Below, piece after piece: positions 53,858 through 63,961 of a stretch of DNA of 64,000 bases. The translations under genes were made by a program, and so were the position numbers. Source of the stretch: Sporosarcina sp. Marseille-Q4063 (GTDB taxonomy: Bacteria; Bacillota; Bacilli; Bacillales_A; Planococcaceae); assembly GCF_018309085.1 (NCBI RefSeq), contig NZ_CP070502.1:1426001-1490000 (forward strand), read 5' to 3'. A model generated the notes under the pieces. It saw only the letters and a program-made list of their open reading frames with translations. It did no database searches and was not told the origin of the DNA. Numbering within the stretch: the first letter of the stretch is position 1; the number at the start of each line of letters is the position of its first letter.

Positions 53858-54311
53858 TGGCCCCACCCCTTTCACTAATATAACCTTCTGTTAAAACACT
53901 TAATAAATATGGAAACTCAACAATTATTTCTTCTAGCTGTGATAAAGGTATAATGGATAGTTTAATACCAAAGTTTAGTTCCATTTTAATGAAATAATCT
54001 ATTACACTTGAGGTTGGATCTAGTGGGATAACCATTACCCAATGATCTGGCTGATGTTGGACTGCTTTAGAAATTTCTTCGTATATATCTCCAGTGCTGG
54101 GCATGGTTTTCCAACGTTTACATTGAAAAATCCATTTTCTTTGGTAACCCATTCCAAATGGCAGTTCCTCATACCAAGTCGCGCATACATCTCTTCCACG
54201 ATCACCGCCACCTCTGCCAAACCACTCCCGATTCCTGAAGCCTAATTCCTTTAAAAAATGAAATATGAACTTTTCGAAGTATCTTGGATCCACAGTTTTC
54301 CAATCTATCAA
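53841..54311 (-). CDS. Mrr-like PD-(D/E)xK nuclease
   Basis: A 156-residue protein with F-E-K-F-I-F-H-F-L-K-E-L-G-F near the start, then G-G-G-D-R-G-R-D-V (Asp41) and W-I-F-Q-C-K-R-W-K (Gln63, Lys65). D-x21-Q-x-K fits the active site of Mrr-type restriction enzymes, and the length suits a bare nuclease domain. It may cut modified or foreign DNA. The TTG start at 54311 follows AGGAGG with seven bases between. It lies in a three-gene set near the type I system. Confidence 0.8.
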   Translation of the reverse strand: MIDWKTVDPRYFEKFIFHFLKELGFRNREWFGRGGGDRGRDVCATWYEELPFGMGYQRKWIFQCKRWKTMPSTGDIYEEISKAVQHQPDHWVMVIPLDPTSSVIDYFIKMELNFGIKLSIIPLSQLEEIIVEFPYLLSVLTEGYISERGGANEVRI

Positions 54312-54312
54312 T

Positions 54313-54645
54313 CTAATCCCTCCTTAGGCCACTCAGCCCTGTAAAGTATTTCTTTAAATAAAATTTAGAATCCAAAGTAAGTAAATTGTTCTGAAAATCT
54401 TTCGATTTAATTTGTTGAGTGATATCGTGATACAACTTCGCCTTCAATTCTTCCAACAAATTGATAAAAATTATGCTCTTGATGCTTTCTCCAACTACAG
54501 AAACTACGCTTCTAGATCTTGTCCGATTCCAGAAACCTAGCATATCCATAGTTAGCCATGAAATTCCTCCTACATATGACTCCGAGTAATAACACCATCC
54601 AAAGTTTCGAAAGTACAACGTTAATGTTTCGGTGTCAATTCTCAA
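54313..54645 (-). CDS. Hypothetical protein upstream of the Mrr-like gene
   Basis: A 110-residue frame on the minus strand, ending one base before the nuclease gene start. The middle is helical (I-I-F-I-N-L-L-E-E-L-K-A-K-L-Y-H-D-I). The earliest start is a TTG without a ribosome binding site, just after a stop, so the 5' end may be lost. No family is recognised. The tight spacing to the nuclease gene supports real coding. Confidence 0.45.
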   Translation of the reverse strand: MRIDTETLTLYFRNFGWCYYSESYVGGISWLTMDMLGFWNRTRSRSVVSVVGESIKSIIFINLLEELKAKLYHDITQQIKSKDFQNNLLTLDSKFYLKKYFTGLSGLRRD

Positions 54646-54666
54646 AAATTATGGCAACATCTTGAC

Positions 54667-54688
54667 ATAAAAAAGCCAAATATAATTC
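54667..54688 (-). terminator. Terminator after the 95-residue lipoprotein
   Basis: GCCGAAT/ATTTGGC short stem followed by TTTTTTATG on the minus strand, about 30 bases after the gene. Confidence 0.65.
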
Positions 54689-54714
54689 GGCATATATCTT
54701 TTAAGACTTTCCCT

Positions 54715-55002
54715 TTAGTTATCTGCGGATGGTTCCTCATACATAATGTCATAAACAGTTCTATTCGTACCAGTGACATCACGTGCTTCTCGTAATTTAA
54801 TATCAATTATTGTCATGCCCCGCGTATGTAACTCGCGTAACACTGTATTTATATCTGTACTTTCGATTGCTGTATCCAGCTGAACCAATCCTTGTGGCCG
54901 AACTGCTCCGGTATCCGATGTTGCATCATTGTTTAGGGAAGAACTTTGACAACCGACTAACAAGCCTAAGGTTAACAGAGATATAACAATTATCTTTTTC
55001 AT
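54715..55002 (-). CDS. Small lipoprotein of unknown function
   Basis: A 95-residue lipoprotein: signal peptide, lipobox L-V-G-C-Q-S-S, then a compact domain with L-R-E-L-H-T-R-G-M-T-I-I-D-I-K and Y-D-I-M-Y-E-E-P. AAGGGG precedes the ATG at 55002. No family is recognised. It is a single gene with its own terminator. Confidence 0.65.
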   Translation of the reverse strand: MKKIIVISLLTLGLLVGCQSSSLNNDATSDTGAVRPQGLVQLDTAIESTDINTVLRELHTRGMTIIDIKLREARDVTGTNRTVYDIMYEEPSADN

Positions 55003-55788
55003 CAAGTAACCCCTTCTTATTGAAATCCTTATTTTTACTTCTAGACTTTCTATTCACACTTTTATAATATCACACTATTTGTCAATCACCAGTATCTATT
55101 GAAAAAAGTGGTAGGCCCTCTATCGCTTATAAACCTTCCCACTACAAACCTTAATGTTTTGACACCTAAAAATGAAATTTATATATCCATTAACGGATTG
55201 AGTGTATCCTTTGATGGTATTTCACTTAGGTCTTGTATTTAAATATTCCCGGAAGTCTTCCATCATAAAATCATCTCCTGTAAATAATGTTGCATTTATT
55301 TTTCATGATAATTTATAAATTATGTTTCATTTTAACCGTAATCTCTAGATGATAATATGCAAAAATACAACATAATTTATATTATGCTGCAAAAAGAAAA
55401 CGCTCACTATTTACTGTGAACGTTTATGTGTATCTTTTTTGATATACAACGGCTATTGGAATTATTCCTAAATAAATTGATGAACGGTACCCATGTGACA
55501 ATCAATCAGGATTGTTCAAACTTTCACGATTTTTTCTTGGACTGGTACACCAAAATAAGCTCTACCAAAAAACTACATATTGTACGCAGTGCATTGGATA
55601 ATCAAAGTCTTGGGGTTTAGTAAAACTATTTGTTTTTGATAAATCATTAGGTTTATAGTAAACCTTTTTTAGTGAAAGCTATCTCTGTGGGGTGAAATTA
55701 TGATAATTTGCAACTTCGGATAAAAACAAAAAAATATCGTTAATTCGTTATTAAACCGAAAACTATTTCGTTGAATATTAAATAACTT
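55003..55788. other. Gene-free stretch with one hairpin
   Basis: No supported gene. AACG-CTCAC/GTGAA-CGTT-type hairpin at about 55398-55426 looks like a terminator. A plus-strand frame at 55426-55620 has no ribosome binding site and no known family. Sequence is very A/T-rich. Confidence 0.45.
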
Positions 55789-56574
55789 TTATATCTTTGT
55801 TTGTGATTTAGAATCTGTTTTCAATTCAATTAAATTTCCTTTGTAATCGGATTTTACTGTATAAACTGCATATCTACTACCTATTCTCAAAATGTATAAT
55901 TGACTATCAACTTCTGTTATATCCAATACTTCTAAAGAACTTATATTTGTATTGGTAACATCAGAAAGATTTATTAATAACTTATTGAAGTCAATGGCTT
56001 TTACTTTTACATCTTTCCCTAAATTATTTGAAATCCTACCAACTATAGTTTTTAATGCCTCAATACTTAGCCCTGATGTAATAGCTAGTAGATACATTTC
56101 CCACCAATGACCTGCTCCTTGCTCTGTCACATTGATTGCATGATTCACTTTTACGACATCTATTTTCTGGATCTTTAATTCATTTTTCAGTATTTCTAAT
56201 GATTTTTCATCCATAACTTCAGTAGTTAATAAATAGTTAACTTCTCGAGAATCCTCAACTTCATTTAACCTAGTGTTCCTCAATATAGGAGGTAATGAAT
56301 TTAGATAAGATATGATATATGAGTAATCTGGATTTTCATGAAAACCCTCATACACATTTAGCGTTATGGAAACGTAAATCTCCTTTGGAGTTTCGGTAAT
56401 ATTTATATCAAATCCGTCCCCTTTATTCTTACCAATGAGATTGTACAAACTCTTGTATAACTCGTTAGTCTCAACCTGTACATCGAATTCGAAATTTCCT
56501 TTTAATTGGACCGGAAAGTCTTGAGTGTAATTTACAATATCAAAATGAAGATAGCTTATCCTTACAAACAACAT
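55789..56574 (-). CDS. Unknown 261-residue protein after the type I restriction operon
   Basis: The ATG at 56574 follows GAGGAGGATG; the longer frame to 56610 covers this ribosome binding site and is rejected. The first part is beta-rich (F-D-I-V-N-Y-T-Q-D-F-P-V-Q-L). Residues near 155 hold G-A-G-H-W-W-E-M-Y-L-L-A-I-T-S-G-L, a possible membrane helix, and the rest is mixed. No family is recognised. It lies 96 bases after hsdR with a hairpin between, on the same strand, and may be a defence accessory gene. Confidence 0.6.
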   Translation of the reverse strand: MLFVRISYLHFDIVNYTQDFPVQLKGNFEFDVQVETNELYKSLYNLIGKNKGDGFDINITETPKEIYVSITLNVYEGFHENPDYSYIISYLNSLPPILRNTRLNEVEDSREVNYLLTTEVMDEKSLEILKNELKIQKIDVVKVNHAINVTEQGAGHWWEMYLLAITSGLSIEALKTIVGRISNNLGKDVKVKAIDFNKLLINLSDVTNTNISSLEVLDITEVDSQLYILRIGSRYAVYTVKSDYKGNLIELKTDSKSQTKI

Positions 56575-56622
56575 ATTGTCATCCTCCTCTAAGCAGATAA
56601 AGTTAAACACCTCTATATTCTG

Positions 56623-56660
56623 GAAAATCCTTATTCGAATAATGTGAAATAAGGATTTTC
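56623..56660. terminator. Hairpin between hsdR and the 261-residue gene
   Basis: GAAAATCCTTATT/AATAAGGATTTTC, a 13-bp perfect stem with a 12-base loop but only a short T run. It may end most hsdR transcripts. Confidence 0.6.
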
Positions 56661-56670
56661 TAGAATATAT

Positions 56671-59667
56671 TCAACTATTCAAGCCTCTCAACCGCTCATA
56701 AACTTCTTCTTTCATTTCATTCATCAAAAATTTACGTTGATCTTCATTTTCCATCATTTTCATGTAAAAGTTTTTATCGGTCATGCGCGAAATGAGAAAA
56801 TCCATAAACATGTTTTCGTAACTATACGAGAAATTATCTAAACTGTTATGAACTGCCTTCTCACGAAGTTCTTCACTTTGGACCATGTCTTCCAACAGTT
56901 GGTCTCTAGACAGCTTATCTTGCGGGTCGAACTCTGTGCCAAAGAGGTCATTCATTCTGTCAATAATAGATGACAGGACAACCTTTTCTTCCTCCGGTGC
57001 AATGCCACCAGCATGGCTTACAGGATCTAAGTCCGTGCTGCCTCTCGTTTCAAGTGCGAGACTTCCTTCGAATACTTTATCATTCCGATAGTATTCCAAT
57101 GCTATGTCGTCCGCTAAGAAAAGTTGCTCCGAAATATCACGTGGTAACTTCTTTAGAAGATAATTTAAATATACATAGAGCTTGTGTAAACCTATATCTG
57201 TGAATGGACCAATTTGTAACACAAACCCATATGTGCGGATAAACTTTGTCGCTGCACTTTTGAATTCATCTTGTACTTCCTTCGTCAAATCCTTCTCAAA
57301 TCGATCAACTGCTTGGTCTAGTATAGGATTCAATCGTTGTTGCGCTTGCTTCCCGTCTAGTTTTCCGCCATACTCCAATTCATTGACAGCATCGACTTCA
57401 TGTTGAGCATATACTTGGGTTGCATTTAATTCATGCTGTAAGTCGTATAATATATTCGGGTCAGTCACGTCGCTTAACCCAGTCACTTCATAATACGCTT
57501 GGAAAGATTCTTGTATATCTTCTGGGTCATTCACAAAATCCAACACGAATGTGTCTTCTTTTCCGCTACACGTCCGATTTAGTCTCGATAAAGTTTGAAC
57601 TGCTTTAATGCCACTTAACGGCTTATCAACATACATCGTATGCAGAAGTGGCTCGTCAAATCCTGTTTGGTACTTTTCTGCAACAATCAGTACTTGATAT
57701 TCATCCGTTGAGAAAGCTTCCGGCAATTCAGTTTCGGGTAACTCGTTCATTCCAGTTTCTGTGAACTCTCCGCCATCGTCTTTCACCGTACCAGAAAATG
57801 CAATTAGCGTATTCATATCTTGATAGCCTTGGCTCTTAATATACTTGTCGAACGCAAATTTATAGCGTACCGCATGGAGTCGGCTACGCGTGACAAGCAT
57901 CGCTTTTGCTCGTCCGCCAATTTTATGGCTCGACGATTGACGGTAATGTTCAATCATGACCGCTGTTTTCTGTTCAATATTATGAGGATGTAACGATACA
58001 AAACGGGCAATTTGTTGTGTTGCCTTTTTCTTCGATACTTCCGGATCTTCTTGGATACTTTTCGCCACTTTATAAAATGTGTCATAGGTAGTGTAATTGA
58101 GCAACACATCGAAAATAAACTTTTCTTCTATCGCCTGCTTCATAGAATACACATGAAAAGCTTCGGGAATTCCTGTTTCTTTATTCGCGGTTCCGAACTG
58201 TTCAATTGTTTTCGGTTTCGGTGTTGCTGTGAATGCAAAGAAAGAAATATTGTCCTGGTTACCGCTCTTCTCAATGTATTCTACAATTCTCTCTTCCGTC
58301 GAAGACAGTTCATCTTCCATTATCTTATCCGCTTCATAAGCATCTTCTAACGTTCTATCTGATAAAATATTCGTCATTGCATTCGATGCTTTTCCGCCTT
58401 GTGAACTGTGCGCTTCATCAATAATAATGCCGTACGTGCCGCGCTCGAATTCTTTCACTTTATCCATTATGAATGGGAATTTTTGAAGTGTCGTTATAAT
58501 AATACGCGTACCGTCGTTAATCGCTTGTGCCAGCTGGTTTGAATCTTCATCGATTTTCGCAACAAAACCCGTTTCGTGTTCCAATTGATAAATCGCATCT
58601 TGCAATTGTGCATCTAACACTCTTCTATCCGTAATAACGATAATGCTATCGAAAACAGCTTCATTTTCCATATTATGCAATTTTGCTAAACGATGGGAAA
58701 GCCAAGCAATACTGTTCGTTTTTCCACTTCCCGCTGAATGTTGGACTAAGTAATTATGTCCGACTGCGTTCATTTTCAAATCAGCTTCGATTTTGCGAAC
58801 GACATCCATTTGGTGATAACGAGGGAAAATCACAATTTCTTTCGAATCAATGATTTCTCCCGTACTATCTCGAATGCTTTCTTTCTTCACAAAGACAAAG
58901 CGGAATAACAAATCTAACAAGCTGTCTTTCGCCAACACTTCCCGCCACAAATAAGACGAACGGTAATCGTTATAAACTAGTGGATTTCCTTTTCCACCAT
59001 TATTTCCGCGGTTAAAAGGAAGGAAAAACGTGCGGTTTCCAGCAAGTCTTGTAGTCATCGACACCTCATCGGTATCAACGGCAAAATAGACGACTGTCCG
59101 CTCTTTGAAACGGAACAACTTTTCACGTGGATTCCTCGTCATTTTAAACTGCTTCTCTGCATCCTCAACAGTTTGTCCAGTCAGTTGGTTTTTCAACTCC
59201 ATAATGACGATTGGCAAACCATTGATTGAAAGCATCATATCTAAACTATTATTATGTCTGGCACTGTAATACACTTGGCGATGAACGTGAAATATATTGT
59301 TGTCGTAGTTATCCACTAAAGTTTGATTCATAGTAGATCGCGGCTGATCGAAAAGGAGTCGCAATCGCACGCCGCGATCTTGAATACCGTGACGTAAACA
59401 ATCAATCATCCCACGACGTGTCAACTCTTGGTCTAGTCGATTTAGTACACGCTTCTCAAAGAATGGCCCGTGAATTTGTTTCAAACGGTTCAATTCACGC
59501 TCCTGTGTCTCATCCCAAAACGAAAGCAACACTTCAAAGTCAATCGCAGATTCTTGAAACTGCTTTAAAGCATCCCCTTGCAATTTGCGCTGAATATATC
59601 CCCCGTCCAGCAATTGCCTTTCGATATTCTCTTCCAAACCTAACTCCGAATAATCAATCCCCATCAT
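56671..59667 (-). CDS. hsdR: Type I restriction endonuclease subunit HsdR
   Basis: A 998-residue subunit. The N-terminal nuclease has Asp143, Glu157 and Lys159 in M-L-S-I-N-G-L-P-I-V-I-M-E-L-K. The helicase motor has Walker A S-A-G-S-G-K-T (311-317), the D-E-A-H box, F-T-A-T-P-K and Q-T-L-S-R-L-N-R. The C-terminal helical part binds the methylase. It cuts unmethylated DNA far from the target after ATP-driven translocation. It starts inside the end of hsdS, at ATG 59667 after GGTGGGG. All key motifs are intact, so the system is probably active. Confidence 0.96.
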   Translation of the reverse strand: MMGIDYSELGLEENIERQLLDGGYIQRKLQGDALKQFQESAIDFEVLLSFWDETQERELNRLKQIHGPFFEKRVLNRLDQELTRRGMIDCLRHGIQDRGVRLRLLFDQPRSTMNQTLVDNYDNNIFHVHRQVYYSARHNNSLDMMLSINGLPIVIMELKNQLTGQTVEDAEKQFKMTRNPREKLFRFKERTVVYFAVDTDEVSMTTRLAGNRTFFLPFNRGNNGGKGNPLVYNDYRSSYLWREVLAKDSLLDLLFRFVFVKKESIRDSTGEIIDSKEIVIFPRYHQMDVVRKIEADLKMNAVGHNYLVQHSAGSGKTNSIAWLSHRLAKLHNMENEAVFDSIIVITDRRVLDAQLQDAIYQLEHETGFVAKIDEDSNQLAQAINDGTRIIITTLQKFPFIMDKVKEFERGTYGIIIDEAHSSQGGKASNAMTNILSDRTLEDAYEADKIMEDELSSTEERIVEYIEKSGNQDNISFFAFTATPKPKTIEQFGTANKETGIPEAFHVYSMKQAIEEKFIFDVLLNYTTYDTFYKVAKSIQEDPEVSKKKATQQIARFVSLHPHNIEQKTAVMIEHYRQSSSHKIGGRAKAMLVTRSRLHAVRYKFAFDKYIKSQGYQDMNTLIAFSGTVKDDGGEFTETGMNELPETELPEAFSTDEYQVLIVAEKYQTGFDEPLLHTMYVDKPLSGIKAVQTLSRLNRTCSGKEDTFVLDFVNDPEDIQESFQAYYEVTGLSDVTDPNILYDLQHELNATQVYAQHEVDAVNELEYGGKLDGKQAQQRLNPILDQAVDRFEKDLTKEVQDEFKSAATKFIRTYGFVLQIGPFTDIGLHKLYVYLNYLLKKLPRDISEQLFLADDIALEYYRNDKVFEGSLALETRGSTDLDPVSHAGGIAPEEEKVVLSSIIDRMNDLFGTEFDPQDKLSRDQLLEDMVQSEELREKAVHNSLDNFSYSYENMFMDFLISRMTDKNFYMKMMENEDQRKFLMNEMKEEVYERLRGLNS

Positions 59668-61003
59668 ACTCCCCACCTTTATAATCTCGTAAATCGATTT
59701 TCCCGGTAACGGCTTCGTAAATTAGAGACTCGCGGTATTCTTTTAGTATTTTGATTTGAAATTGTATAGATTCAATAGCTTGTTCAATTCGATATGTGCT
59801 CTTATCTAGGAACTGACCAATTTGAATTTGTTCACTTAAAGTCGGCAACAATACTTTAAATTTTTTAATATCCGCTTGGAAAAGATGCGGTACTCCCATA
59901 CCATCTTTTACTTGGTTGACAATGTCTTGGATATACGTAGAGGTCAAATAATAATAAAGATAGATGCTATCTACTTGGTTAGTTGGTCTAATAACAGCTG
60001 TTGAGCTATTTACAGTTGCTCCCATCGGTAATTTACGAACGACGTTTGTTATGCCCAATGTGCTGCCATCTTTTACTAGTAACACATCCCCCACTTCTAA
60101 CATAATTTCAGGTGATTCTAAGTATCGCTCTTCTGTAATATAATTCACATTATCAAATTCAATTTCCCTTCCTCTTAAATTTGGAGTAGACAATAATATA
60201 TATCCTTCATCAACATATTCTTCTGCTTTTAAACCCTTCCAACCTAATCTCGCCTTAACTTTTGAAGTAAAATCTAATCTTGAAGTAGTCCAATGCGCTG
60301 GAATCTCCCCAACCCATTCAACACCCGAATCTTTCATCGGCATATTCGGATCGAGCCCCTTGGTTACCGCCTCGGTAATGACTGCTTGGCGTTTTTCTAC
60401 TAATTTTATTATTAATTTTTCTTTACTTTGAATTATTAAACTCACATTCCTAGAAATGTCATCTAAATACTTAACAATATTAACCTGACTTTCTAAAGGT
60501 GGCAATATCATTTCTAATCTTTCTATCTCACTCGAGTTTATTGCCGGATAACTAACTCCTACTGATCTACTTTCTATCTCTTCTAAATAAATTGAAGTTC
60601 TAAACAAATAAGCCATGAATTTATTTACCACTTTTTCATTCGGTGTAATTACCGCAAACCCAGTTGAAGAAATCAACCTTTCTTGTTCCCAATCAATAAA
60701 AGCAATTGCTTTCAAATATGTTCTTACTGTGGATACAATAATATCACCTTTTGATGTGATTCTTCTGGCTCTGCTTGGGGCATCTGAAAAATTCATCGTT
60801 TCTATATTAGTGATATGCCCATCACTATTTACACTTCCAATATCAATATAATTGATTTTCAAATCTTTTGACGTTCGTTCTGATAATGTGTATTTATTCA
60901 TTGAAGATGTATATCGAACTTTTGTCAGATTCCAATCTTTAGGTATTTCCCCAATCCACTCAATCCCACTATCTTTATAAGCCGGATACGGTTTAAAACT
61001 CAT
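59654..61003 (-). CDS. hsdS: Type I restriction specificity subunit HsdS
   Basis: A 449-residue subunit with two target-recognition domains. The internal repeat D-S-G-I-E-W-I-G-E-I-P and D-S-G-V-E-W-V-G-E-I-P marks the start of each half. Each recognition domain is followed by a conserved helix (L-I-I-K-L-V-E-K-R-Q-A-V and I-L-K-E-Y-R-E-S-L-I-Y). It decides which bipartite DNA site is methylated or cut. The ATG overlaps the hsdM stop by four bases. The target cannot be read from the sequence. Confidence 0.95.
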   Translation of the reverse strand: MSFKPYPAYKDSGIEWIGEIPKDWNLTKVRYTSSMNKYTLSERTSKDLKINYIDIGSVNSDGHITNIETMNFSDAPSRARRITSKGDIIVSTVRTYLKAIAFIDWEQERLISSTGFAVITPNEKVVNKFMAYLFRTSIYLEEIESRSVGVSYPAINSSEIERLEMILPPLESQVNIVKYLDDISRNVSLIIQSKEKLIIKLVEKRQAVITEAVTKGLDPNMPMKDSGVEWVGEIPAHWTTSRLDFTSKVKARLGWKGLKAEEYVDEGYILLSTPNLRGREIEFDNVNYITEERYLESPEIMLEVGDVLLVKDGSTLGITNVVRKLPMGATVNSSTAVIRPTNQVDSIYLYYYLTSTYIQDIVNQVKDGMGVPHLFQADIKKFKVLLPTLSEQIQIGQFLDKSTYRIEQAIESIQFQIKILKEYRESLIYEAVTGKIDLRDYKGGEYDGD

Positions 61004-63009
61004 AACTTCATCACCTGCTCAAGTTGCGCTTGAATCTGCTTTTCAAGTTCCATGATTTCCTGCTTAATTGCTTCTGATGATCGCAGTTTTGTATATTCAT
61101 AGAAATGGCGCGTAAACGGTATTTCATAACCAATCCTTGTTTTCGTTTCATCAATCCACGCGTCCGGCACGTGTGGCAATACTTCACGTTGGAAATATTC
61201 CCCGATATCTTCTGTTAATGGAATTACTTCCGTATCTCGTTGTTCATTATCAGGTTCCATCTCTTTTTTATTTTTCATACAAACATCTGCTGTTTCATCA
61301 CGTTCTGAACAAGCGGTCCAAATAGCTCTTAACAGGGGGGCACGAAGTTGGACTTCTGTCCCCTTGAAGGCTTCTTTGATTACTTCGATAAATTCTTCAC
61401 GATTTTTATAAAGGACTTCTCCATCTAGCTCTTTCAATGTTTCAAGGATAGCGATTTGCAGTTCTTTTCCAGCCGCAATTTCAACTTCTCCTGCTTCCCC
61501 TTTTTTCCTTGAATTGGCTAAATTGATAAACGCTCTTTCTTCATTCAGCCTTTGAATTCGTTCTTCTGAAAGTTGGAAGTTCAACCGAAGAGGACGTTCT
61601 ACTGTAATTCTGGAATAACCAAAATCTTCGTTGTCAAAGACTTTAACGTGCTTGTTTTCTTTCATTTCTCCGTACCATCTAGCAATCTCATCAACTTGCG
61701 CGTCCGTTATTTCGTTCCGTTTACTCCCCAAACTTTTACGCATTCTTTTAAACTGGTCGACTGCATTGACGAGGATAACTTTCCCTTTACGATGGGCTTT
61801 TTTATTGTTGGTTAGAATCCAAATGTACGTCGAGATTCCAGTGTTATAGAAAAGTTGGTCAGGTAACGCAACAATTCCCTCAACTAAATCGTTCTCAAAA
61901 AGCCAACGACGAATTTCACTTTCTCCACTACCTGCATCTCCTGTAAATAAAGGTGAACCGTTCATAATAATCGCCATACGCGCACCTTGTGGATTATCCT
62001 CCGTAACTGGCTTCATTTTACTTATTAAGTGTTGCGTAAATAGTAATTGGCCATCGCCAATACGTGGCAGTCCTGCACCGAATCGACCGCTGAAGCCTAA
62101 GTCTTCATGTTCTTGTTTAACAGCATGTTCCGCTGGTTTCCATTCCACACCATATGGCGGATTCGTAATGAGGTAGTCGAATTTTTGATTTTCAAATTTG
62201 TCATTAGAGAGCGTATTTCCGAGCGCAATGTTTTTTGCATCTTGCCCTTTTATTAGTGCGTCCGCTTTTGCAATCGCATAGGATTCCCCGTTAATTTCTT
62301 GACCGAAAAACTCAAGTTGTGCAGTTGGGTTGTATGCTTGGATATAATCTTGTGCAACGGTTCCCATCCCACCCGTACCCGCACAGCTGTCGTATAACGT
62401 TTGCGTAATGTGCGGAGTCGATAAGATTTGTTCATCTTCATTGAACATTAAATGAACCATTAAATGAATGACTTCACGTGGCGTATAGTGGTCTCCAGCT
62501 TCCCCGTCTTCATTAAAACGACGAATGAGGTCTTCAAATATATAACCCATTTCTATGTTGCTAACGGATTTTGGATGTAAATCGATTTCTTCAAATTTTT
62601 TCACGATTAAATACAGCAAGTTATTATCTTCTAACTTGTCAATTTCACGTTCAAAGTCAAAGTGACTAATAATATCTCGTGCCACCTCAGAGAAACCATT
62701 TATGTAATCACGTAAGTTATCCCCAATATTGTCTGGGTCACTTAACAATTTGTTGAAATCATATTGACTTGTATTGTTAAAGCCTTCCTTCGCAGTACGA
62801 TTTAAAATCTCATCTCTCGTACTTTCCGGCAAATGCTTATATTGTTCATATTGTTTCAAAACTGATTCTTTTGTATCTGATAGTACTGCATCAAAACGGC
62901 GTAAAACTGCCATTGGTAAAATTACTTTTCCGTAGTTCTCTGGTCTATACGGCCCTCGCAAAATATTCGCATTTGACCAAATGAAACCTACTTTTTCTTG
63001 AAAATTCAT
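61000..63009 (-). CDS. hsdM: Type I DNA methyltransferase subunit HsdM
   Basis: A 669-residue N6-adenine methylase with N-terminal helical domain, S-adenosylmethionine motif C-A-G-T-G-G (209-214), catalytic N-P-P-Y (283-286) and a C-terminal extension of about 150 residues longer than in EcoKI. It methylates host DNA and is the first gene of hsdM-hsdS-hsdR. GGGGGATATAAC precedes the ATG. Confidence 0.95.
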   Translation of the reverse strand: MNFQEKVGFIWSNANILRGPYRPENYGKVILPMAVLRRFDAVLSDTKESVLKQYEQYKHLPESTRDEILNRTAKEGFNNTSQYDFNKLLSDPDNIGDNLRDYINGFSEVARDIISHFDFEREIDKLEDNNLLYLIVKKFEEIDLHPKSVSNIEMGYIFEDLIRRFNEDGEAGDHYTPREVIHLMVHLMFNEDEQILSTPHITQTLYDSCAGTGGMGTVAQDYIQAYNPTAQLEFFGQEINGESYAIAKADALIKGQDAKNIALGNTLSNDKFENQKFDYLITNPPYGVEWKPAEHAVKQEHEDLGFSGRFGAGLPRIGDGQLLFTQHLISKMKPVTEDNPQGARMAIIMNGSPLFTGDAGSGESEIRRWLFENDLVEGIVALPDQLFYNTGISTYIWILTNNKKAHRKGKVILVNAVDQFKRMRKSLGSKRNEITDAQVDEIARWYGEMKENKHVKVFDNEDFGYSRITVERPLRLNFQLSEERIQRLNEERAFINLANSRKKGEAGEVEIAAGKELQIAILETLKELDGEVLYKNREEFIEVIKEAFKGTEVQLRAPLLRAIWTACSERDETADVCMKNKKEMEPDNEQRDTEVIPLTEDIGEYFQREVLPHVPDAWIDETKTRIGYEIPFTRHFYEYTKLRSSEAIKQEIMELEKQIQAQLEQVMKL

Positions 63010-63230
63010 GTTATATCCCCCATATTCATTCTATAGTTCTATTATACCAAAACAATATTAGATATAGATAGCTTTCCGGCAATTAACCAAGACTCGATAT
63101 CAATGAGCATTTTTGAATATAATAGACTTTCATAGTCCTTTAAATCGGATGATATATAGAAGCAAAATGTAGTTGCATTTAATACCAAGACTCCATACAA
63201 TTCAACCTTTATATTTTTACAAACAAAAAA

Positions 63231-63252
63231 AGAGCGTTAATTAATACGCTCT
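63231..63252 (-). terminator. Terminator after radC
   Basis: AGAGCGT/ACGCTCT stem with an eight-base loop followed by TTTTTTT on the minus strand, just after the radC stop. Confidence 0.85.
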
Positions 63253-63265
63253 TCACCATATTACT

Positions 63266-63928
63266 TTACATATATCCTTTTTCTTTAAGTGACACAAATT
63301 GATGGTCTCCTATAATCACATGATCCAACAATTCCACCCCCATCACACTGCCTGCTTCAGCAAGTCTTTTGGTTACTTCAATGTCTTCAGGTGATGGATT
63401 TGGCTGACCGCTAGGATGGTTATGAAGACAAATTACGGATGCCGCACTATGTTTCACGGCTTCCTTGTACACCTCCCTTGGATGTACTATCGAGGAATTT
63501 AACGAGCCAATGAAAACCGTCTTTTTATGAAGTACCTCATTCTTTACATTTAGGTACAAGACAATGAAATGTTCCTGCGTTAGCGATGTCATTTCCGCCA
63601 TTAGATATGATGCTGCATCTTCTGGTGATCTGATTGTATAACGCTTTTCATTTTTTCCAGCACTCCGTGCTTTTTTAGCAAGGAGCATTCCCGAATGCAC
63701 TTTCAAAGCTTCATTATGAGTCATGCCTTCTCCTTCTAATTCAGAAACAGTCATTTCAACTAGTGCTCGAATCCCGCGACCTGCTAAACGGCCTGTAAAT
63801 TCAGGTGTTGAAGATGGCCCAATTAAAACAGCAAGAATGTCCTGTAATTCTATGACGCTTTCTGAACCGATTGCATTGTACGATGCGACTGCTTCACGAG
63901 CAGAATTAATATATTTTTTAGTAGTCAT
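63266..63928 (-). CDS. radC: RadC-type JAB-domain protein
   Basis: A 220-residue protein with an N-terminal helix-hairpin-helix-like part (L-A-G-R-G-I-R-A-L-V) and a C-terminal JAB/MPN metalloprotease-like domain. The zinc motif is H-N-H-P-S-G-x-P-x-P-S-x-x-D. GAGAGGAC precedes the ATG at 63928; the longer frame to 63979 runs through an upstream hairpin and is rejected. The old link to DNA repair is doubtful. RadC relatives are frequent next to restriction systems and in genomic islands, as here. Confidence 0.9.
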   Translation of the reverse strand: MTTKKYINSAREAVASYNAIGSESVIELQDILAVLIGPSSTPEFTGRLAGRGIRALVEMTVSELEGEGMTHNEALKVHSGMLLAKKARSAGKNEKRYTIRSPEDAASYLMAEMTSLTQEHFIVLYLNVKNEVLHKKTVFIGSLNSSIVHPREVYKEAVKHSAASVICLHNHPSGQPNPSPEDIEVTKRLAEAGSVMGVELLDHVIIGDHQFVSLKEKGYM

Positions 63929-63961
63929 TTTATAGTCCTCTCCACACAAAGCTAGTACCGG

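Noticed and set aside
55426..55620. Plus-strand frame of 64 codons
   Set aside because: A/T-rich, without a ribosome binding site or known relatives, and it starts in a hairpin.
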